DNA of 64,000 nt from UBA8941 sp963780545 (GTDB taxonomy: Archaea > Thermoproteota > Bathyarchaeia > TCS64). The translations under genes and the position numbers were made by a program. Shown piece by piece: positions 1-9,151 of this stretch. Position 1 is the stretch's first letter. Each line of letters begins with the position of its first letter. The stretch is taken from NCBI GenBank assembly GCA_963780545.1, contig CAWACK010000020.1, forward strand, positions 62,001 through 126,000. Reading direction: 5' to 3'. A model generated the notes under the pieces. That model worked only from the letters and a program-made list of their open reading frames with translations. It searched no databases and was not told the origin of the DNA.

Positions 1-60
1 GCGATCGGGGATTTTTCTATCCATGACCGCCATGACGCGGTCGTATCTCTCGGATTCCAT
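1..60 (-). CDS. N-terminus of UroD-like protein (cut by window edge)
   Basis: Reading leftward from an ATG at position 60, 20 codons stay open to the window edge. They encode a start resembling uroporphyrinogen decarboxylase/MtaA-type proteins, which commonly begin with an RxxRVxAxxxRKxPDR pattern; here RYDRVMAVMDRKIPDR is visible. Family members either decarboxylate uroporphyrinogen III or act as corrinoid methyltransferases, and 20 residues cannot separate these. The gene diverges from the ATPase gene at 264, and the 203-bp gap between them should hold both promoters. The call rests on this short motif only. Confidence 0.4.
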   Translation of the reverse strand, partial: MESERYDRVMAVMDRKIPDR

Positions 61-263
61 TGCGGATCGTAGAGGAGAGAGTGGGTTTGATAATAAAAAG
101 CCGTCCATACTCTTTAGAACATAAATTAACGCTTGCTCCGTTGCGTGCGCGTGAGATATAGCAAGAAAAATGATATTGGGGGACAACAGAATACTCGGGA
201 TAAAAATTCCGGGATGTTTTTTAAGGCTGGCACCTCGATTCTATCAGAATACGGGGATCAGCC

Positions 264-1754
264 TTGGACTTCGATTTCGATAGATATCAGCCGATGCCTG
301 TTGGCTATGAGCTCCGCTATATGATGCTCAAGAAGTTCCGCGATGGTGAGGACCCGCTTCCCGACATCGAAGGAAGAGAGGGGACAAAAGCCGACGTTAT
401 TCGCTCAGTCCTTAGTGGCAGCTACCCATACCTCGTTAGTAGGGAGGGCACAGGTAAAACTCGTCTCGCTGAGAGCCTCGCGAAGCTTCTCCCGCCGGTC
501 CCGAAGATTAAGGGCTGCCCCTATAATTGTGATCCGAAGTGGCCGGATGAGTGGAAGTGTCCCAGCTGCAAAGGCGAAGTGGACCCCGAGATAGAGCTCA
601 TAAGCGGTATGCAGCGCTATAGCCGTATCCAGGGGAACGAATACACGAATGAGGCGAAGATCCTCGGAGTAAAGGATATCCAGGCGATAGTACAGGGTGA
701 GAGCCCTACTGACCCTCGTGCATTCATCGGAACTGGTGTCCTCCGTGGTAACCGTGGTGTTGTCGCCGTCGACGAGTTACCTGCCATACCCACAAAGGTG
801 CAGGTTCTATTCCACCCAATGCTTCAAGAGGGCAAGATCGTCCTCGAGGAGTACAACTGGGTCCGACCGATTGATATCTTCTTTGTAGCAACGGGCAACC
901 CTACAGGCTTCAGCCATGTCAATAGGGTCCCTGAACCTCTTCTAGACAGACTTGAACTCATTCCGATGGCTCTCCCCGAGGAGGATGTCGAGCGCGAGAT
1001 TATGCTTAAGGAGGGTTTTAGGGTCCGCGACGAGTTCTTCCTCGATAGGTCTAAAACCAGAACTGAGGAACCCATCTATGCGAAACCTGAGGATCTCAGA
1101 CGCCGAGCCTCCGCTCCGTGGTGGATCGTTGACGCCGTCGAGAAGGCTGTCCGTTACACGAGGGATTGCCCAAACATCGACCGCGGTAGCAGTATAAGAG
1201 GCACAATAAAGAGTCTCGATCATACCCTAAGCTCAGCAGAGCGCCGCGGTAAGCGGGTAGCTGGCCTCAAGGAGGCTGCTGAGGGACTCAAGCTCGCCCT
1301 TCGTGGTCGTATCAGGCTAAGGGCAGATCTGGTCGGTTTCGATGATAGCCCAGCTGCTTTCATGGTCAAGAACGACGAGGTTGTTGAGGATGTCCTATGG
1401 TACGCCGCCCGCGATGTGGGCGTAGCTGTGTTGAAGGGAATTGATGCGGAGTCAAGGCAGCTTGCTGGAGAGATCGACGCCGTCTTATCTAGAGGCGATA
1501 TCCTTGATACTCTTCAGGACCATGGGGTCGCTTATCAGGCGGTCCGCTTCATGGAGGAGAATCAACCCTGGGAGAGCCCGAGTCTAGTCAGCGGCCTTGG
1601 TGACCTCATTAGGGACAGCCCTGAGGCCGTCGACACCGACACGCTACGTGGCTACCGTCTCAGTGCCATTGAACTCCTCGCTCACGCCCTCTTTTCCAGT
1701 AAGGCGGTTGAGGCTAAAATAGAGAATGCCTACGCTCCGAAGCGGATGGAATAA
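264..1754 (+). CDS. AAA+ ATPase, magnesium-chelatase subunit I / MoxR type
   Basis: A 496-residue AAA+ ATPase of the ChlI/MoxR type. The P-loop SREGTGKT (59-66) has Ser in place of the usual first Gly. Walker B is VVAVDE (D169, E170), and a sensor-1-like ATGNP follows. Between P-loop and Walker B sits a four-cysteine insertion (C85, C89, C99, C102; CxxxC and CxxC) that could bind zinc; ordinary ChlI lacks it. The VWA gene starts two bases after the stop, so the two are almost certainly co-expressed and should form an ATPase/VWA machine that remodels or inserts metal into a client. No chlorophyll or cobaltochelatase large subunit is visible, so true magnesium chelatase activity is not supported. 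The start is the first ATG of the open frame. Confidence 0.85.
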   Translation: MDFDFDRYQPMPVGYELRYMMLKKFRDGEDPLPDIEGREGTKADVIRSVLSGSYPYLVSREGTGKTRLAESLAKLLPPVPKIKGCPYNCDPKWPDEWKCPSCKGEVDPEIELISGMQRYSRIQGNEYTNEAKILGVKDIQAIVQGESPTDPRAFIGTGVLRGNRGVVAVDELPAIPTKVQVLFHPMLQEGKIVLEEYNWVRPIDIFFVATGNPTGFSHVNRVPEPLLDRLELIPMALPEEDVEREIMLKEGFRVRDEFFLDRSKTRTEEPIYAKPEDLRRRASAPWWIVDAVEKAVRYTRDCPNIDRGSSIRGTIKSLDHTLSSAERRGKRVAGLKEAAEGLKLALRGRIRLRADLVGFDDSPAAFMVKNDEVVEDVLWYAARDVGVAVLKGIDAESRQLAGEIDAVLSRGDILDTLQDHGVAYQAVRFMEENQPWESPSLVSGLGDLIRDSPEAVDTDTLRGYRLSAIELLAHALFSSKAVEAKIENAYAPKRME

Positions 1755-1756
1755 TC

Positions 1757-2989
1757 GTGCAGCGCTCTAATCCATGTAGCGACGTCCAGGACGATACTCT
1801 GGAACTTCTACAAGACGCCGTGAAGATGCAGATGGGGAAGGGGCTTGACCAGGACTCTGAAATGATGGAGAAGGTCAAGAAGAAGGCCGAAGATCGCATC
1901 AAAGCCACTCAGAAGAAGCGGGAGGAACTGGAGCAACGACTCGAGCAGCTCAAGGCACAGATGATGATGAAGGCCGTGGAGAAGCTCCTCGAGGGAAAAG
2001 AAGATGAGGCGTTCCAAGAGGTGGAACTTACCGGCGAGATGGATGGGCTTAAGGAGCGTATAGAGCAACTCGACGCTGAGCCCTACGCCGTCAGCCAAGA
2101 GGACTTCGATGAGGCCCTCCTAGACCTCGAGCAGAGGGGGCTTCTCAGCAGGGAGAGTAGAGGCGTAGTCCTCACTAGCAAGGGTGCCCAGCTCCTCGGC
2201 CGCGGATTCCTCACTCGAATACTTATGAATCTAGCTCGGAGGGGTCTAGGAGCCCACCGCGTTGAAGATGTCGGCTATGGCCCTTGGCTCGCCGCCACAT
2301 ACCGCCCTTATGAGCCCGGTGACCCCTACGACCGCATCAACATCGAGCGAAGTCTAATGGCGGCCATTGAGCGAGGCGGCGGTTTCAATGACATGAAGAT
2401 CAGCGATTTCCGTATCCACGAGTCTAGACACGCGACGGATGTCCACTTCGGCGTCCTCGTCGACCAGAGCGCCTCGATGAAAAAGAAGGGAAAGATGGAG
2501 GCCGCTGTCGAGACGGCGCTGGCACTTAGTGAACTCATGCGCATCGAGTTCCCCGAGGATAGGTTACGCGTCTACGCATTCAGCGAGGAGACGAAGCTGG
2601 TTGAGCCCTATGAACTACCTAGTGTAACCGTCCCGCAGCAGTTCACCGACATCCGTCGACCCCTACGCGCTTTCCGCCTAGCTGTCGCCATGGAATCTGG
2701 AAACAAGCAGGTTCACCTCATAACTGACTCCGCGCCGAACTTCTTGGACGGTGAATTCGTTGGCTTTAAGAAGGCTATGGAGGCCGTCGTCGAAGAAGTA
2801 CGCCTCTATCGCCTCCATGATATTCTCCTCAACGTCGTCATGCTCGATGATGACCCCGAACTACGCGAGATGGCTAAGCACATAGCGCAGGTCAACAATG
2901 GCCGTGTCTTCTTTGCCGATCCAAAGAACCTAGGTGAGGCATTAGTAGAGGATTACCTAATCTCTAAGAGGGAGATCCTCAGTCTCTAA
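1757..2989 (+). CDS. VWA-domain protein, ChlD/CoxE-like partner of the AAA ATPase
   Basis: A 410-residue protein with a charged, probably coiled-coil N-terminal third (about residues 15-115, rich in Glu, Lys and Gln) and a C-terminal von Willebrand factor A domain. The MIDAS motif DQSAS begins at D236, and a later metal-site candidate is TDSAP. Such proteins pair with MoxR/ChlI ATPases: the VWA domain binds a client through a divalent metal while the ATPase supplies force. The GTG start lies two bases after the ATPase stop, giving a tight two-gene operon; a later in-frame ATG around codon 25 is an alternative. The client is unknown. Confidence 0.85.
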   Translation: MQRSNPCSDVQDDTLELLQDAVKMQMGKGLDQDSEMMEKVKKKAEDRIKATQKKREELEQRLEQLKAQMMMKAVEKLLEGKEDEAFQEVELTGEMDGLKERIEQLDAEPYAVSQEDFDEALLDLEQRGLLSRESRGVVLTSKGAQLLGRGFLTRILMNLARRGLGAHRVEDVGYGPWLAATYRPYEPGDPYDRINIERSLMAAIERGGGFNDMKISDFRIHESRHATDVHFGVLVDQSASMKKKGKMEAAVETALALSELMRIEFPEDRLRVYAFSEETKLVEPYELPSVTVPQQFTDIRRPLRAFRLAVAMESGNKQVHLITDSAPNFLDGEFVGFKKAMEAVVEEVRLYRLHDILLNVVMLDDDPELREMAKHIAQVNNGRVFFADPKNLGEALVEDYLISKREILSL

Positions 2990-3155
2990 TAGGCTTAAAC
3001 AAAGAAACTTTAGTCCTAAAAATAATGGATGGGAAGTGTACCTAGAGACTTAAGATTATTCAATTCTTCTGGACACCACCTCCCCGGTAATCGGGTAAAG
3101 GTTACCCATTCTTAATGGGTTTATGGAGCCAGTCTCCATCAATCATCGAGGATGT

Positions 3156-3638
3156 CTACTCCTTCCTAAACCGCGCATCTACGAGGCTACTAATGTCAAT
3201 GTCCTCCCCCACGGAGTAGAGCCAGAGCGGAGCCGAAATGGCACCGACGTGCTTGAACCTCATAACTAACCTACTCACCACACCCTGATAGTTGTTCGAC
3301 TTATCAAGCCCATACAGCCACGTGGCGATACCACCATACTCCTGAATGATCCTTTCAAACTCCCTCGCGTTATGTATTGTGGCGAGGATCTTCCTCCGAT
3401 TCCGGATAATCCGCTCATCCCTCATAAGACGGGATATATCCCCCGCCCGATATCCCGCCACCCGACCGATGTCGAAGCCCTCAAACGCTAACTTGAAATC
3501 CGGCCAACGTTGAGCGATCGTCCCCCAGTTCAGACCCGACTGAAAAACACAGCGGGTTAGATTCTCGAAATAAGCAGAATCTGAGGGTGGGCTCCGGCCT
3601 CTGTACATCCAGCTCGTGTATACAGACTGGTCAGCCAT
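3156..3638 (-). CDS. DNA-3-methyladenine glycosylase I family protein
   Basis: A 160-residue protein resembling the Tag family of helix-hairpin base-excision glycosylases, which remove 3-methyladenine from alkylated DNA. Family-like segments are SGLNWGTIAQRWPDFKLAF, FDIGRVAGYRAGDISRLM and RIIRNRRKILATIHNAREF, in the expected order. E. coli Tag has a Cys/His zinc snap at its termini; I do not see it here, so this is a divergent zinc-less member. It lies 32 bp downstream of the cyclophilin gene on the same strand and may share its transcript. Confidence 0.75.
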   Translation of the reverse strand: MADQSVYTSWMYRGRSPPSDSAYFENLTRCVFQSGLNWGTIAQRWPDFKLAFEGFDIGRVAGYRAGDISRLMRDERIIRNRRKILATIHNAREFERIIQEYGGIATWLYGLDKSNNYQGVVSRLVMRFKHVGAISAPLWLYSVGEDIDISSLVDARFRKE

Positions 3639-3670
3639 GAAGAAGGATCTGATTCTGTGCCCTTTCAGGG

Positions 3671-4261
3671 TTATGGCTTCATATAAGCTCCGATGATTGT
3701 AACGTTCTGTATAGGCCAGTTCTGGTATTGTCCACGCGTCTCAGTTTTCACGTTGCCTATCGCCTGAACCACATCCACCCCACTTACAACCTGTCCGAAA
3801 ACCGCGTACCCGTAATTATTGCTGGATGGGTCGAGATTGACGTTGTCGACAAGGTTGATGTAGAACTGGCTCGTTGCGCTGTTTGGGTCGGTGCTCCTCG
3901 CCATCCCAATTGTCATTGCCTTGTTACTCAGCCCCGTACTCTCCAGCTTTATTGGGGCGTTAGTGGTTTTGATGGTCCCATTGGAGGTGAAGCCGCCGCC
4001 TTGGATGACGAATCCTGACACCACCCTGTGGAAAACTGTGCCGTTGTAGAAGCCGGATCTGACGTAATTTTCGAAGTTCTCAACAGTGAGGGGAGCATGC
4101 TGGCGATCTAACTGTACCTCGAAGGTACCCATTGAAGTCTTGAAGACTGCAATTTCTGTGGAGGAGCTTCCACCGAAGAACTGGGACAACGCGATTATGC
4201 TTGAACCCAGTAACACAACGATGATGAATATGGAGATGAGTGTCCTTCGTCCTAACTTCAT
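3671..4261 (-). CDS. Membrane-anchored cyclophilin-type peptidyl-prolyl isomerase
   Basis: A 196-residue protein with a hydrophobic N-terminal segment (about residues 8-28, after MKLGRR) that is a signal anchor, with no lipobox Cys. The rest is a compact cyclophilin domain. The family signatures FHRVVSGFVIQGG and later FYINLVDN and GYAVFGQVVSG are visible, including the catalytic-site Arg in FHRV. It should catalyse prolyl isomerisation of secreted or membrane proteins on the outer face of the membrane. Orientation follows from the basic N-terminus. It is the upstream gene of a possible pair with the glycosylase. Confidence 0.9.
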   Translation of the reverse strand: MKLGRRTLISIFIIVVLLGSSIIALSQFFGGSSSTEIAVFKTSMGTFEVQLDRQHAPLTVENFENYVRSGFYNGTVFHRVVSGFVIQGGGFTSNGTIKTTNAPIKLESTGLSNKAMTIGMARSTDPNSATSQFYINLVDNVNLDPSSNNYGYAVFGQVVSGVDVVQAIGNVKTETRGQYQNWPIQNVTIIGAYMKP

Positions 4262-4315
4262 AGATGTTTAGAGAACTTGTTAACCTCAAAAAGGTTGTTC
4301 TAAGCGCTGCATGAG

Positions 4316-4870
4316 TTACACGATTATACCCAGGAGATCCGCTTTGGTGATTATGCCCACGATGATCCCCTTCCTCTGCACGAGGATGGCTGGGTAAAAT
4401 TTGAGGAGGCTTGTCAGCAGAGATATTGGAGCATCCTCTCCCACTTGTGGGAAGGGCTCGTCCATGATCTCTGAGACTATTTTTGATTGAGTCTCATTTT
4501 TCTTCGCTGCGAGCATGTGGTCAAGCAGGGTACCCTCACTTATACTTCCTACAGATCGCTCCCCATCCATTACAGGTAGCTGGCTGAAGCCGTTCTTCCG
4601 CATCTTTTCGATAGCGTCAGCGATCGCGGTCTCCCTCTGAATTCCTACAACAGAGTGATTCATGATCTCTCCAGCTGAGACCTGCTTTTCCTGCTCAAGG
4701 CGGTCAAGTGCTTCGAAGAGAGCCTTCACTTTGACATAGCTGGGCTCAATATTCCCCGCTTCAAGCTTCGCGATGTAGCTCTGGCTGACGCCAGCAAGCT
4801 CAGCGAGCTGGCTTTGTGTGATTCCCAGTTTTCTCCGCCTCTCTGGGATTATCTCAAGCGCTGGCAGCAT
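4316..4870 (-). CDS. XRE-type HTH regulator with two CBS domains
   Basis: A 184-residue protein. Residues about 8-55 are an XRE/Cro helix-turn-helix (ITQSQLAELAGVSQSYIAKLE), followed by two CBS repeats (about 65-120 and 125-184). The CBS pair probably binds an adenine nucleotide or S-adenosylmethionine-like ligand and tunes DNA binding. The architecture is common in Archaea, but targets are generally unknown. The gene is monocistronic by spacing, 54 bp downstream of the cyclophilin start and 151 bp from deoxyhypusine synthase. An AT-rich stretch just upstream (around 4895-4935) could hold its promoter. Confidence 0.88.
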   Translation of the reverse strand: MLPALEIIPERRRKLGITQSQLAELAGVSQSYIAKLEAGNIEPSYVKVKALFEALDRLEQEKQVSAGEIMNHSVVGIQRETAIADAIEKMRKNGFSQLPVMDGERSVGSISEGTLLDHMLAAKKNETQSKIVSEIMDEPFPQVGEDAPISLLTSLLKFYPAILVQRKGIIVGIITKADLLGIIV

Positions 4871-5021
4871 GGAGGGATAGGGGAGTGGATTTGGAATATA
4901 TTCTTTGCTGAATAGCTAGAGTAGAAATTTATATCGCGAGGGATAAAATGGGTTACCAGAAATCAATTCAATAGGAATATCGATTGTCAATAATTATCTT
5001 TATAATCGCGCGGAGGTTAAG

Positions 5022-5963
5022 CTAATTCTTCCGCTCAATCTTCTCGAGGGCAGCGACAACGATTAACGGGAAGATCGATGTAACTTCACCGAAGATTGTG
5101 GAGGTCATCTCCATCTGTTTTCCTTTTAGCTTCCCCCAACTGATCGATTCCTTAAGGGGCGCTCCACTAAGGCTACCATCCTCAACCCTCGCTGAACCAA
5201 TCTGAATCGCAGCGTCAAGCCCCTCTCTGAGGGTGTGCATATATTGTGTGTGGTGCTTCGGTGTCCCGCCACCTAGGATGATGGCCCCTGATTTCTTCGC
5301 GTCATAGACCATGTCGGTGAACCTGTCGAAATCTCTGAGGGGGTTGATGATGAGCTTCTTCTGTTTCGAGTACATATAGAGAGGGATTCCGAGCATGCAG
5401 TCAAGGAAACCAGGGCTGAATATGGGAACATCCATTCTCGCCGCGTTATAGAGGATAGAGTCCTTATCGATTAGCCTTAGACCGATCTCCTTTAGGAGAC
5501 TGTTAATAGCTATACCATCCCTGATCTCCTCAGGAATGTCATCGAGAATCCCATAGACGAACTTTTCCAGATGCTCGAAGACCTTTCCTTCGAAATAGAT
5601 GTCGTAGGCGCGGTTTATTCCCTTCTTGTAGAGCTCTTCATCGTTTGCGTCGACCTTACCTATGTAATGGTGTTCACCCATCGCTTCTATGAGATCCCCA
5701 ACTATGTTGGCACCATTTGTAACGACCGCGTCCACGTAACCGTCCCTGATGAGGTCGGAGAAGACGAGGCGTAGACCACCATGAGTAAGAGGACCTGATA
5801 GAGTGATGAATGTAGTGTATTCGGGTTTAGAGAACATCTCAGCGGTAATTTCGACGGCTTTACCGATCCTTCCAGCCTGCATTACGCCGGTTTTGCGCAT
5901 CTCGTCGGCGAGTTCACCGACGGTCATCCCCGCATGGAGGCGCATCTGGGCGACGCGCTTCAA
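5022..5963 (-). CDS. dys: Deoxyhypusine synthase
   Basis: A 313-residue NAD-dependent enzyme that transfers the aminobutyl group of spermidine to a specific lysine of aIF5A. The C-terminal signature GSLSGAPLKESISWGK places the catalytic lysine at K278. The NAD-site TNGAN motif is present near the middle, and the length is normal for Archaea. It begins 9 bp after the aIF5A stop on the same strand, so substrate and modifying enzyme are co-transcribed. No deoxyhypusine hydroxylase is visible, in keeping with Archaea that stop at deoxyhypusine. Confidence 0.96.
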   Translation of the reverse strand: MKRVAQMRLHAGMTVGELADEMRKTGVMQAGRIGKAVEITAEMFSKPEYTTFITLSGPLTHGGLRLVFSDLIRDGYVDAVVTNGANIVGDLIEAMGEHHYIGKVDANDEELYKKGINRAYDIYFEGKVFEHLEKFVYGILDDIPEEIRDGIAINSLLKEIGLRLIDKDSILYNAARMDVPIFSPGFLDCMLGIPLYMYSKQKKLIINPLRDFDRFTDMVYDAKKSGAIILGGGTPKHHTQYMHTLREGLDAAIQIGSARVEDGSLSGAPLKESISWGKLKGKQMEMTSTIFGEVTSIFPLIVVAALEKIERKN

Positions 5964-5972
5964 AGCGGACGC

Positions 5973-6374
5973 CTAGCCCTTGACGCGGTTGATTTTGTAC
6001 CGGCCCATAATTATCCAGTACTCGACCTCTTTCCCTGGGGCGATCTTGGATACGATCTCATCATCGGTTGGCATGCTGATGTCTATGGTCTCGTAGCTCT
6101 CGAGATCCATCAGTTGTACACCCTGTCCCGGAGTGACCGAGACGATCTGACCGCTCCTTTTATCGACGATGGGTATCTGACAGCCTGCATCTGCTTGAGC
6201 GAGATAAGTTTTCTTCTTACCGTCGAATAGGCTTATGCCACTGGCACGGATCTTAGCGCTCCCGTGTTTGCCGGGTTTACTCTTCTCGATGTCGACGATC
6301 TGGCAGGGCTCACCGTCGATGAGCGCGTAGCTTCCGACCTTGAGATCGCCCGCCCTCGAGTTTTTGTATGACAT
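5973..6374 (-). CDS. Translation initiation factor aIF5A
   Basis: A 133-residue protein with the N-terminal SH3-like and C-terminal OB-fold layout of IF5A, the factor that rescues ribosomes stalled at polyproline. The modification loop KSKPGKHGSAK is present and K36 is the expected hypusine/deoxyhypusine site. A longer in-frame extension to 6449 exists, but homologues begin close to MSYKNSRAGDLKVG, so the ATG at 6374 is chosen. A TATA-like box on the minus strand at 6411-6420 supports that start. First gene of the aIF5A-dys operon. Confidence 0.95.
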   Translation of the reverse strand: MSYKNSRAGDLKVGSYALIDGEPCQIVDIEKSKPGKHGSAKIRASGISLFDGKKKTYLAQADAGCQIPIVDKRSGQIVSVTPGQGVQLMDLESYETIDISMPTDDEIVSKIAPGKEVEYWIIMGRYKINRVKG

Positions 6375-6410
6375 GAATACACCTGTTGTTTCAGTTTCAA
6401 GGGCCCAAAC

Positions 6411-6420
6411 AGTATTAAAG
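6411..6420 (-). promoter_or_regulatory. TATA-like box for aIF5A-dys
   Basis: On the minus strand the sequence reads CTTTAATACT, about 37-46 bases before the aIF5A ATG, which would leave a short leader. A second TTTAAATAAATA-like stretch lies at about 6460-6475. The 382-bp gap from 6375 to 6756 otherwise shows only AT-rich sequence and no convincing gene. Confidence 0.4.
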
Positions 6421-6756
6421 ATTGTGCAGAAATGTGCTGGTTTAAACACTGATACATTTTTATTTATTTATTTAAAACAGATTTCCTTTCAGTTTTAGGA
6501 TTATATATTACTAGTTCTCCATTTAAATCAACTATGGTTTGAAATTAGGCAGTTACAATAATGCATCACTTTATGCGATGTGGACCAGGGATATAGCGGA
6601 GGTTAGATGAATTGGGTTGATGATTTAATGCGATTCTTAGAAGATTGCGTACAAGTGTCGATGTCCAAAACCATGAGGAGTGAAAATATTTAGCTGGTTA
6701 TGCTCTTTTTGCGCAAAATGTTATTAAAAACTCTTTATTCGCAAGAAAGAACTCCG

Positions 6757-7032
6757 TCAGCCAGTCCTCTTAATAATATGATACCCGAACTGCGTCTTGA
6801 TGGGCTCGGAGATCTCACCTACTTTAAGGGCGTAGGCAGCCTGCTCAAACTCCTTCACCATCTGGCCTCTACCAAACTGACCGAGGTCACCACCCCGCTT
6901 CCCAGAAGGACATGTGCTATACTTCTTCGCAAGTTCTCTGAAGTCAGCACCAGCCTTGAGCTCCGCCTCGATCTTGAGGGCCTGGGACTGCTTCTCGACA
7001 AGGATATGTGACGCCCTTATTTTAGCAGACAT
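6757..7032 (-). CDS. Parvulin-type peptidyl-prolyl isomerase (single domain)
   Basis: A 91-residue stand-alone rotamase domain with no signal peptide, so cytoplasmic. Parvulin signatures are all present: ASHILV at the first strand, FRELAKKYSTCPSGKRGGDLGQFGRG, then MVKEFEQAAYAL and FGYHIIKR at the end. Minimal parvulins like this are known from Thaumarchaeota-related Archaea. It lies 50 bp downstream of aglB on the same strand and may be on the same transcript. Confidence 0.95.
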   Translation of the reverse strand: MSAKIRASHILVEKQSQALKIEAELKAGADFRELAKKYSTCPSGKRGGDLGQFGRGQMVKEFEQAAYALKVGEISEPIKTQFGYHIIKRTG

Positions 7033-7082
7033 CTCTATTCCGTAAACCTCTATTTTAGATGTTGATAAGCGTTGAGCATTGT

Positions 7083-9098
7083 TCAGTATGTGACCTTGTA
7101 GATGAGAACCCAGCCCAGAGTGGATTTGTAGACGCGCGTGAAGTGGTTAGGGTCGGGTGTGCTCGACATTAACTTGTAGATGGTTGTGTTTCCGAAGGCT
7201 TGCGTGTAGTAATATTGTCCGCTCGTCTGATTGTAGCGGTAGTAGTCCGATAGGGTGTATCCCGCAATACTAGCCATCTGTGGCCACTTCACATTGTCAC
7301 CGAAGGGCCACTCCTCAGTTGGTGTGTTGGGATTAAAGGTAACAAATACAACAACATAGTTAACATTATACCTCTTCAGGATCTTGAGGGATGAGTTCTC
7401 GGGCTCCATCATTATTCGGGCGACCTGTATTATCTGCGTCCTATTCTGAGTCGAGCCATCGTTGAGGGTAGTTCTGTTAGCCATCGTCTCTATCCAGTAG
7501 CCGTAGTCCCACCAGGAGCATATGATAGAGCCCTGAGTAGTGTTGGTTTTTATCCAATTTAGAGCGTTTACCCAGTCCTTTGGATAGTCGCCATTTATTA
7601 TGACGGGCACACCCGATTCAGCGAGGGGACCTGGGCTGCTTGCCGTGTTGGCCACATTCAGGACATGAGGTACGAAGGCCCCTAGCAGGATGACTATGAA
7701 GATAACAGCCACTCCCTTATTCATCCCCATGGCCTGCGCCCGCTTTCTCTTACTTCGGGAATCATCCGTCTTCAAGGTGATCGCCCTCATGGGGGTAAGC
7801 AGTTTAACCAAGGCGTATGCCGCCATCAGCGACACAGGGAATGCGAGGAGTAGGGTTAACCTGACAAGCGTCCCCGCGAAGTAAACCGCTGTGAGGAAGA
7901 AAATTATGGCGTAGATCTTGTTTTCGCCACCGTCCTTGAGGCAGAAATAGACACCTACCACGGCCAGAATCATCGTCACACCGAAGTCTTGGAAGAAGCT
8001 ACTCCAAGCCGAGATTCTATTCTCGCTAACCGAGGTATATAGGGAACTCGCATCTGCGAATGGGTTGAGAACTTTGGCGAATTTTCCGACGATTGGGTTC
8101 CCGATGCCAACATAGGGGAGGGCTATGAAGGCTACAATTGCAATCACCACGATTCCAATGGTCACTAGACGAGCCTGAGACTCGTGTAACCTAGTCTTAA
8201 CGATCTCGTAGATGACTAGGAGCCCAACAAAACCGATTTCTCCAAGGCTATCGATGTTCATAAGGTAGCTCATACCTAGTCGAGGTGTGATTAGAGCTAT
8301 CAAAAAGCCGATCGCGATCGTGATGGTATACCCGATGGCGTGACGCATCTCTAGCTTCCCAAGGATAAGCAATACAGTCATGTAGAGGACGAGCATGCCT
8401 GGGACGTAGCGACCTGCACCCCATGAGACGAGAGTGTAACCCATGACTAGGCCACCGCCCAAAGCATAGAGGATTCGTGTTCGTAGGGGTTTCTCCGCTT
8501 CAGTGCTCCTGAGGAACATTAGGGGGGTCACTATGATCCCGAACATGCCGATGTTCTCCGTGTCGAAGAAACCGACGACTGTTCTGACGATGTAGCTGGG
8601 GCTAATGGTCGCTAAAAGGGCTGCGAAGATGCCAACGGTCTTGCCTCCGAAGTCCTTTGCAAGGTAGAATACACCTATGCATGTAAAGGTCGCCATGAGC
8701 ACTGGGAAGAACATTGTGACGTCGAGCAACGCAACTTTTAGGCCGATTGAATTCAGGATCAGCCAGATGAAGACGACTGAGAAGGGATCACCAAGATAGC
8801 TGCTGTGTGCTATGTCTCTGCCCATTGGGTACCAGCTGAGAGTGTCATGCCATGTGAAATAGGCGGCGTAGCCATTCTTCGCAACGTACTCCGCTACGCG
8901 GTAGAAGAAGAATGGGTCATATTCGTTGAGGTATTCTCCCCATCGCAGAGGAAGAATCCTTAGTAGGATGCCAATTATGAGGACCAGGCCTAGGGCAGTG
9001 ATCTCGATGGCCTTTGCTCTACTAAGCCGGATGCTTGATAGTAGGCTCCCCTTCTCTTCTTCGGGTGTCTTATCTATGGGTTTGCCTTTCTCGGCCAT
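7083..9098 (-). CDS. aglB: Oligosaccharyltransferase AglB/STT3
   Basis: A 671-residue membrane enzyme that transfers lipid-linked oligosaccharide to Asn of N-glycosylation sequons outside the cell membrane. About 13 transmembrane helices fill the first two thirds, and a soluble C-terminal domain follows. The invariant WWDYGYW motif is near residue 527, and an acidic loop motif (EYDPFFFYR) near residue 60 matches the first metal-binding DxD-like site. The gene is divergent in function from its neighbours but is probably co-transcribed with the parvulin. A short cytoplasmic N-terminus rich in Lys and Glu precedes the first helix. Confidence 0.95.
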   Translation of the reverse strand: MAEKGKPIDKTPEEEKGSLLSSIRLSRAKAIEITALGLVLIIGILLRILPLRWGEYLNEYDPFFFYRVAEYVAKNGYAAYFTWHDTLSWYPMGRDIAHSSYLGDPFSVVFIWLILNSIGLKVALLDVTMFFPVLMATFTCIGVFYLAKDFGGKTVGIFAALLATISPSYIVRTVVGFFDTENIGMFGIIVTPLMFLRSTEAEKPLRTRILYALGGGLVMGYTLVSWGAGRYVPGMLVLYMTVLLILGKLEMRHAIGYTITIAIGFLIALITPRLGMSYLMNIDSLGEIGFVGLLVIYEIVKTRLHESQARLVTIGIVVIAIVAFIALPYVGIGNPIVGKFAKVLNPFADASSLYTSVSENRISAWSSFFQDFGVTMILAVVGVYFCLKDGGENKIYAIIFFLTAVYFAGTLVRLTLLLAFPVSLMAAYALVKLLTPMRAITLKTDDSRSKRKRAQAMGMNKGVAVIFIVILLGAFVPHVLNVANTASSPGPLAESGVPVIINGDYPKDWVNALNWIKTNTTQGSIICSWWDYGYWIETMANRTTLNDGSTQNRTQIIQVARIMMEPENSSLKILKRYNVNYVVVFVTFNPNTPTEEWPFGDNVKWPQMASIAGYTLSDYYRYNQTSGQYYYTQAFGNTTIYKLMSSTPDPNHFTRVYKSTLGWVLIYKVTY

Positions 9099-9151
9099 GG
9101 GTTTTCAACCTTTAGGGTGTCCACGCTTTTATTTAAGTTGCTATAACTGAG

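Noticed and set aside
133..324. Plus-strand frame overlapping the AAA ATPase start
   Set aside because: It overlaps the start of a well-supported gene and has no family resemblance; chance frame in the promoter region.
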